Below, piece after piece: positions 1-4,036 of a DNA stretch of 6,041 bases; position 1 is the stretch's first letter, and each line of letters starts with the position of its first letter. The DNA is taken from assembly GCA_900556255.1 (NCBI GenBank), contig USNZ01000084.1, forward strand, positions 1 to 6,041, read 5' to 3'. Both the position numbers and the translations under genes were made by a program. Below the pieces are notes generated by a model that saw only the letters and a program-made list of their open reading frames with translations, did not search any database and was not told the DNA's origin. The stretch is from an uncultured Oscillospiraceae bacterium (GTDB lineage: Bacteria > Bacillota > Clostridia > Oscillospirales > Ruminococcaceae).

Positions 1-427
1 TCAAAAAGTCGGCCAGGATCTGGGTGGGGTGGTACTCGTTCGTCAGGCCGTTCCAGACGGGCACGCTGGCGTATTTGGCCAGCTCCTCAACGATGGCCTG
101 GCCGTAGCCGCGGTACTCGATGCCCTCAAACATGCCGGACAGCACCTGCGCGGTGTCCGCGATGGACTCCTTTTTGCCGATCTGGCTGCCTGTGGGGTCC
201 AGATAGGTGCTGCCCATGCCCAGATCGTGGGCCGCCACCTCGAACGAACAGCGGGTGCGGGTGGAGGTTTTTTCAAAAATCAACGCCACATTTTTGCCGC
301 GCAGCACATCGTGGGCGATGCCCGCTTTCTTTTTGGCTTTCAGCTCGGCGGCCAGTTGCAGCAGATATTCGATCTCCTTGGGCGAATAGTCCAGAAGTGT
401 TAAAAAATCCCGTCCCTGTAAGTTCAT
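1..427 (-). CDS. argF: Ornithine carbamoyltransferase, N-terminal part (cut by the left edge)
   Basis: This enzyme joins carbamoyl phosphate to ornithine to give citrulline in cytoplasmic arginine biosynthesis. In the catabolic form it works in the reverse direction. The visible 142 residues hold the carbamoyl-phosphate-binding motif STRTR at residues 55-59, the following FEVAAHDLG segment, and HPTQ at 133-136, all typical of the carbamoyl-phosphate-binding half. The family is usually 310-335 residues, so the ornithine-binding half lies beyond the window. The start is ATG at 427-425, beginning MNLQGRDFL, a common opening for this family. An AGGGGG ribosome binding site lies 8 bases upstream (436-441). 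The gene is transcribed in the same direction as the pilus operon but is separated from it by a hairpin and has its own promoter with an ARG-box-like site. That favours the biosynthetic, arginine-repressed enzyme. Nothing links it functionally to the pilus genes. Confidence 0.96.
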   Translation of the reverse strand, partial: MNLQGRDFLTLLDYSPKEIEYLLQLAAELKAKKKAGIAHDVLRGKNVALIFEKTSTRTRCSFEVAAHDLGMGSTYLDPTGSQIGKKESIADTAQVLSGMFEGIEYRGYGQAIVEELAKYASVPVWNGLTNEYHPTQILADFL

Positions 428-470
428 TTTGGTGTCCCCCTATGCAGTATTCTTGTAAAAATATGCGTAT

Positions 471-499
471 ATTATGCCACATATTGTGTAATTATGCAA
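471..499 (-). promoter_or_regulatory. Probable argF promoter
   Basis: On the minus strand TTGCAT (499-494) and CATAAT (476-471) are separated by exactly 17 bases. This is a good sigma-A type promoter whose transcript would start about 35-40 bases before the argF ATG. An A/T-rich tract at 509-528 just upstream could act as an UP element. A less well spaced alternative uses TTGAAA near 515-520 as the -35 box. Assigned by pattern only. Confidence 0.6.
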
Positions 500-500
500 G
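483..500. promoter_or_regulatory. ARG-box-like operator (ArgR/AhrC) over the argF -35 box
   Basis: The 18-base stretch ATTGTGTAATTATGCAAG fits the ARG-box pattern, an imperfect palindrome TGAAT-four A/T-ATTCA, at about 7 of the 10 core positions. It covers the -35 box of the argF promoter, where a bound ArgR hexamer would block RNA polymerase. ARG boxes usually come in pairs. The A/T-rich sequence at 455-477 could hold a weaker second half, but it fits less well. The site is inferred from position and similarity to the known consensus. Confidence 0.45.
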
Positions 501-591
501 CATTTTGGGAAAATTTTTCAAAATTTTATTGGGTTCTACATTATTATAATATCGGCGTTCGCGCCGTGCATATCGGGCGCGTATACGCAAA

Positions 592-622
592 GCAAAGGAG
601 GGGGCAAAACCCCCTCCTTTGC
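592..622 (-). terminator. Hairpin ending the pilus operon
   Basis: A perfect 13-bp inverted repeat, GCAAAGGAGGGGG and its complement, is separated by a 5-base loop. It starts 15 bases after the stop codon of the last sortase gene. Its position and stem strength point to an intrinsic terminator or a 3'-end stabilising structure. The T-tract expected after the stem is poor (TTTGCG on the minus strand), so termination may be partial or need a factor. Confidence 0.65.
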
Positions 623-637
623 GAATTTTCTGTTCTC

Positions 638-1150
638 TCACCCCTGCCTATCGCAAAATACCGCCAGCCTCTCCGCGCCCGAATCGGTGCAGGTGTACAA
701 AACCAGCGGCGCCTCGCCCTGCAGGTCGGTGTCCGGCGGCACAGTGCGCAGCGTCTGCACGGTGTAGGCATACACGGCGTCGCCCGCCGTAAAAACCACG
801 GCATCACCCGCGCACAGGCGGTCCAGCCTGCCGAACTGGCTGCGGTAATTGTGCCCCGCCACCACAAAATCCCCCTGCGCCGCACTGCCGAACTGTCGGC
901 ATGGCCCGTTTTGCAGGGCCGACGGGGTGCAGGTCGGCTGCACGGGCAGCGTCAGCCCCAGGGTGGGCAGCTCCAGCACGCCCTGCGTTGTGTCGGGCTG
1001 CGCGTCGCTAACCGTCGGGGCCGTGTAGCAGCGCACCAGTGTTTGCGATGCCCTTTCCGCCGCCGCGTCCTGCCTGCCGTTATAGCCCGCCAGCGCCAAG
1101 CCGCACGCCAGCAGCACGCCGCCCAATGTGCGAGAAATTTGGCGCATCAT
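638..1150 (-). CDS. Small second sortase of the pilus operon
   Basis: A cysteine transpeptidase of the sortase superfamily, 170 residues, anchored by an N-terminal membrane segment (about residues 8-23) with the catalytic part outside. The catalytic triad is visible: His100 in AGHNYRSQFGRL, Cys154 in LYTCTD and Arg161 in ERLAVF. The GHN...FGRL signature and short length fit the compact sortases found beside clostridial pilus genes. I do not see features that fix it to class A, C, D or E. The start is ATG at 1150-1148, overlapping the TGA of the upstream pilin gene by 4 bases. A second ATG follows at once, and an AGGCGG sequence lies about 8 bases upstream. A long upstream in-frame extension is rejected because it overlaps the minor pilin gene. 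As last gene of the operon its likely job is wall anchoring of the finished pilus or processing of the LAQTG pilin, by inference. It carries six cysteines outside the membrane segment, which is unusual. Confidence 0.9.
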   Translation of the reverse strand: MMRQISRTLGGVLLACGLALAGYNGRQDAAAERASQTLVRCYTAPTVSDAQPDTTQGVLELPTLGLTLPVQPTCTPSALQNGPCRQFGSAAQGDFVVAGHNYRSQFGRLDRLCAGDAVVFTAGDAVYAYTVQTLRTVPPDTDLQGEAPLVLYTCTDSGAERLAVFCDRQG

Positions 1151-1713
1151 CGGCGTTTCCGCCTTTTGCCGGACAGCAGCCCCGCCAACCCGCCGCCGCA
1201 CAGCAGCGGGACAGGCCAGCGCAGTTGCCCCGTTTGTGCCAGCACCGTGCGCCTTTGGGTCGGCTGCGCCGTCGGGGCGGGTGCAGGCTTGGCGGGCAGT
1301 GTGCGTGCGGCAAAGCGCAGCTCGGCCGATTTTTCCTGCTGCGCGCCCTGCTCTTTGACCGCAACCACGGCGGGCGTCAGGGTACCGTGTTCGCCGTTGG
1401 TGACCTGCACCGTGACAAGATAGGACGTTGTATCGGGCAAAAACCCGATTGTGTCGGTGCTGCTCATCCGCAGGCGGTAGCGGTAATCGCCGGGTACCGT
1501 GTAGACAAAGCCCCCAAAGCTGCCTTGCCCGCCCGTGATATGCAGCTGCGCCGCGTCGGGCGGCGGTGCGCCGTCCAGCGGCTCCAGCGTGACGGTACAG
1601 GCGCAGTTGACGCTTACCGGCAGCGCCGCCAACGTGCAGGTATCCGCCGCAGCCGCGTGCAGCGGCAGCAGCACGCACAACAGCACCGCCGGGATAAACT
1701 GCCAAAATTTCAT
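1147..1713 (-). CDS. Minor (probable base/anchor) pilin with LAQTG sorting signal
   Basis: A secreted wall protein of 188 residues. A signal peptide covers residues 1 to about 23 (cut near HAAAA). A single globular domain spans about 28-137. A proline-rich linker follows at 140-153, then the sorting signal LAQTG at 158-162, a hydrophobic stretch (about 166-181) and the basic tail KRRKRR. The part around GDYRYRLRM (75-83) and DTTSYLVTVQVT (94-105) resembles the Spy0128/FctA pilin fold. The isopeptide triad of that fold is not seen: no lysine precedes VTLEP, the TVTE glutamate position reads RLRM, and the last-strand asparagine is missing. Cysteines 26, 37 and 39 sit in the first strands instead. 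The proline-rich tail before the anchor and the place after the class B sortase match base pilins such as FctB. The start has AAAGGAGGGA 7 bases upstream (1721-1730), and its ATG overlaps the TGA of the sortase gene by 4 bases. Confidence 0.85.
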   Translation of the reverse strand: MKFWQFIPAVLLCVLLPLHAAAADTCTLAALPVSVNCACTVTLEPLDGAPPPDAAQLHITGGQGSFGGFVYTVPGDYRYRLRMSSTDTIGFLPDTTSYLVTVQVTNGEHGTLTPAVVAVKEQGAQQEKSAELRFAARTLPAKPAPAPTAQPTQRRTVLAQTGQLRWPVPLLCGGGLAGLLSGKRRKRR

Positions 1714-2447
1714 TCCGTCTTCCCTCCTTTCAGGGCAGCAAACACCGCCACGCGGCCGTTGGTGCGGCTGTCGTCACAGGTCGAAAACGCCGCAATGCGG
1801 CAACCTTCGGGCGGGTCGCGGTACTGCACGGCGTGGGCGCGGATATACGCCGCCAGCGCCGCCGGGTCGGTACTTGGGGTATAGATGACCGTGTCGTAGG
1901 CGTCGGTCAGCACACAGGCAAACACCTGCAGCTCGTAGGCCGCGCCCTCGGCATACAGGGTGCCTGTTGTGTGGTCGGCAAAATATTCATCTTCGGAAAA
2001 GTGCGTCAGATCGCCAAACATAGCACCGTTTTCCATATGGTGGCCGTAGAACAGGTTGTACGCATCGGAAAGATCCGCATGGTTGGCGGCGCTTAAAAAC
2101 ACCGCGCCCGACAACGAAAAGCTGCCGTCCGCCGCCTTGTTGACGTACTCCAGATCGTCCTCGCCCTGCACCACAGGGTAGTCAATGTGGGTGTCGTCCA
2201 GGGTCAGCCAGCCGCAGACATCGGGGTTTTGCGCCTGCAGCTCGGCCAGGGTGGGGCTGTCTTGTTCGGGCTTGGCCTTGAGCAGCTGCGGCGTGACACG
2301 CGCACCGCTGACCACGGTGGCCGAATCCCACAGGCAGTAGCCGCTGAACACCAGCAGCACCGAAAACAGGCACCCCGCCGCCAGCCCCACCAGGCGGTCG
2401 CCCGCGCCCGCCAGTGCCGACACCCACGCGCCACTGCCCCCGCGCAT
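1710..2447 (-). CDS. Class B sortase, probable pilin polymerase
   Basis: A membrane-bound cysteine transpeptidase of 245 residues. The membrane segment is at about residues 20-40 near the N-terminus. The class B core begins with NPDVCGWLTLDDTHIDYPVVQ (74-94) and carries His136 in LFYGHHM, Cys224 in FSTCDD and Arg232 in TNGRVAVFA. It would cleave the TPPTG and VPDTG sorting signals between Thr and Gly and join the Thr to a lysine of the next pilin. In S. pyogenes FCT loci the backbone pilin is polymerised by just such a class B enzyme, encoded between backbone and anchor pilin genes as here, so I assign that role. It starts at ATG 2447-2445. The A of the start codon is the last base of the upstream TGA (TGATG), and no clear ribosome binding site is present, so translation probably depends on reinitiation after the backbone pilin. 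Class assignment is firm; substrate choice is inferred. Confidence 0.93.
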   Translation of the reverse strand: MRGGSGAWVSALAGAGDRLVGLAAGCLFSVLLVFSGYCLWDSATVVSGARVTPQLLKAKPEQDSPTLAELQAQNPDVCGWLTLDDTHIDYPVVQGEDDLEYVNKAADGSFSLSGAVFLSAANHADLSDAYNLFYGHHMENGAMFGDLTHFSEDEYFADHTTGTLYAEGAAYELQVFACVLTDAYDTVIYTPSTDPAALAAYIRAHAVQYRDPPEGCRIAAFSTCDDSRTNGRVAVFAALKGGKTE

Positions 2448-3463
2448 CAGTTCTTGCGGCGGCGCAGCGCCACGGTACCCACAGCGCCCAGCACCAGCAG
2501 ACCCGCGTAGGCGGCGGGGTTGTCGGTCAGGCCGGTGGGCGGCGTGGCGTTTTTGGTGTTGGTCACGGTCAGGGCGGCGTCGGCGTCGGGCATGATGTTA
2601 TCCGCCGAGGTCTTGGTTGCATTTTCGGGGTCGTTGCTCCATGCGGTGGTGTAGTCGTCCGCGCCGTTCTCGGTCACGGTGTAGCGGGTGCCGGCGGGCA
2701 GACCGGATATGACTACGTCCTCACCCGGTCGGATGCTTTGGGTAAAGCGCGCCTTGCCGTCGGCAAAATTTACGCGGCGGCTCTCGCCGTTGACGGTCAC
2801 GTTGGCGGCCGCCATGTGCGGCGTGTCGTCGGGGTCGGTCAGCTCCACGGTAAAGTCAAAGGCGCGGTCGCGGTCGGCAAAGGCGCCGCGCACCTGCTTT
2901 TGCAGTGTCAGCGTGTGGGTGGTGTAGGTGTTGACAAAGCCGTCCGTCTTGGCACCGTCCGCATCCATCAGCACGGCGCTGTCCACGGCAAAGGTTTCGC
3001 CGTCGGGGTTTTCGGGGTCAGCGTTGACGATGCGCACCTTCAGCACCCGCGGCTCCGTCACCGCGGTCATGCCCGCCACGGCGGGGTCCTGCTCGGTCAC
3101 GGTGTAATAGTACAGGCCGGGCGCGGTAAACTGCGTAAGTACCAGCCCCACGTCGGCCGTGGCCGTGGCGCTGCCCGCCGTACCGCCCGCAAAGACCGCC
3201 TGCACCGTGCGGTTTTGCAGATGCTCCGCCAGACCGGGCTTGGCGTCAGCCTCCTGCCCGGCCGCAGCGGGCGCAACGGAAAACTCCACCGTGCCCGCCG
3301 GGCTGACGGCATCGGCATCGGTCAGCTGAATGGTTTTGGTAAACCGCACGGTCGAATCCTCAACAGGCAGGGCGGGGGTATCGGCAAAGGCGGCGGTGGA
3401 AAGTGCCGCAGCCAACACCGCAGCCCCTGCCAAGGCGGACAGCAATTTGGGTAAGCGTTTCAT
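2447..3463 (-). CDS. Backbone (major) pilin, Spy0128/FctA-like, TPPTG sorting signal
   Basis: The shaft subunit, 338 residues. A signal peptide covers 1-27 (cut after AFA). Domain 1, about 36-180, is an FctA-type fold with a self-made isopeptide bond expected between Lys43 (RFTKTI) and Asn178 (FVNTY), with Glu124 (YTVTEQ) as catalyst. Domain 2, about 182-304, repeats the scheme with Lys189 (LQKQV), Glu265 (YTVTEN) and Asn302 (TVTNT). The sorting motif TPPTG is at 307-311, then a membrane stretch (316-333) and RRRKN. Spy0128 of S. pyogenes is 340 residues with Lys36-Asn168, Lys179-Asn303 and a sorting motif at about 307-311, nearly the same layout. Lys172, six residues before Asn178, is the best candidate for the inter-subunit lysine (Lys161 in Spy0128). 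No cysteine is present. The start at 3463 is chosen over an ATG at 3496 because AGGAGG sits 9 bases before it and a canonical signal peptide begins there. Confidence 0.93.
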   Translation of the reverse strand: MKRLPKLLSALAGAAVLAAALSTAAFADTPALPVEDSTVRFTKTIQLTDADAVSPAGTVEFSVAPAAAGQEADAKPGLAEHLQNRTVQAVFAGGTAGSATATADVGLVLTQFTAPGLYYYTVTEQDPAVAGMTAVTEPRVLKVRIVNADPENPDGETFAVDSAVLMDADGAKTDGFVNTYTTHTLTLQKQVRGAFADRDRAFDFTVELTDPDDTPHMAAANVTVNGESRRVNFADGKARFTQSIRPGEDVVISGLPAGTRYTVTENGADDYTTAWSNDPENATKTSADNIMPDADAALTVTNTKNATPPTGLTDNPAAYAGLLVLGAVGTVALRRRKN

Positions 3464-3472
3464 AAAGACAGT

Positions 3473-3478
3473 TCCTCC
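3473..3478 (-). promoter_or_regulatory. Strong ribosome binding site of the backbone pilin
   Basis: AGGAGG on the minus strand lies 9 bases before the ATG at 3463. It is the best Shine-Dalgarno match in the operon and decides the start against the in-frame ATG at 3496. It lies in the only true intergenic gap of the operon (3464-3523), where I find no convincing promoter, although TATAGT occurs there without a matching -35 box. Confidence 0.75.
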
Positions 3479-3523
3479 TAATACTATATCCGGCAAAGGC
3501 GGTCGGGGGTGTATTATTGTCCC

Positions 3524-4036
3524 TCACACCCCCTGCCGCCGCAAAACGGCCAGCACCCGCCCGCGCACATCGGCGGCGGGCACGGCCCCAAAGCTGCGGC
3601 TGTCATAGGCGTCTGTGCGGTGATCCGCAAGCAAAAAAAGCTCGTTTTGCGCCAGGGTCAGCGGATACTTTGGCCCGCCCGCAAAGGCAGGTGTGGCAAA
3701 ATAGATGTCGGTTTCCAGCACGGTGCTGCCGTTCACCATCAGGGCGGCATCGGGCGTAACGGCCACCACGTCGCCCGCCTGCGCCGCCACGCGCCCCAGA
3801 TGCACGGTGTTCTGCACTTCATAGACAAGCACCTCCCCGCTGCGGATCTGCCGCGGTCTGCGTTCGTATAAAATCAAATCCCCCGCGTGCAGGGCCGGCA
3901 CCATGGCCGTGTCGGGCACGCGCATCAGGCCAAAGCAAAGGCCGAAGGTCAGCCACAGCAGCAAAATCAGCGCGGCAAAATGCCGCAAAAACGCCCACAC
4001 GGCCCGTCGGGGCGGGGTTTCGGTTGTGGGGGTCAT
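3524..4036 (-). CDS. SipA-like pseudo signal peptidase (both catalytic residues lost), pilus assembly factor
   Basis: A type I signal peptidase homologue of 170 residues. It has one membrane segment (about 20-38), then the conserved boxes. Box B reads VPDTAMVPALHAGD (40-53): the catalytic serine of the usual SMxPTL motif is Ala44. Box C/D reads GEVLVY...HLGRVAAQAGD (67-89): the catalytic lysine of the usual IKRVxGxPGD motif is Gly81. Box E, ADHRTDAYDSRSFG (137-150), is intact. The fold is therefore kept and peptidase chemistry lost. This matches SipA of the S. pyogenes pilus locus, which from memory has Asp48 and Gly85 at these sites and is still needed for pilus polymerisation. The spacing between the two sites is 37 residues in both. 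The likely role is a chaperone or scaffold for the class B sortase. The start at ATG 4036 overlaps the upstream TGA (ATGA) and has AAGAGGA 7 bases before it. A GTG at 4063 is in frame but lacks this support. Confidence 0.88.
   Translation of the reverse strand: MTPTTETPPRRAVWAFLRHFAALILLLWLTFGLCFGLMRVPDTAMVPALHAGDLILYERRPRQIRSGEVLVYEVQNTVHLGRVAAQAGDVVAVTPDAALMVNGSTVLETDIYFATPAFAGGPKYPLTLAQNELFLLADHRTDAYDSRSFGAVPAADVRGRVLAVLRRQGV

Noticed and set aside
494..1423. Plus-strand open frame across the hairpin and the small sortase gene
   Set aside because: It runs through the terminator stem and opposite two well-supported genes, and its translation is rich in Arg/His/Ala without recognisable motifs. 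The same holds for the plus-strand frame at 2414-3454.
1151..1705. N-terminal extension of the small sortase to about 355 residues
   Set aside because: The extension overlaps the whole minor pilin gene in another frame and has no sortase features. The ATGA overlap and the membrane segment mark the start at 1150.
3464..3496. Upstream start for the backbone pilin at the ATG at 3496
   Set aside because: It would put eleven residues (MPDIVLGGTVF) before a standard signal peptide, and it would translate through the AGGAGG site that serves the ATG at 3463.
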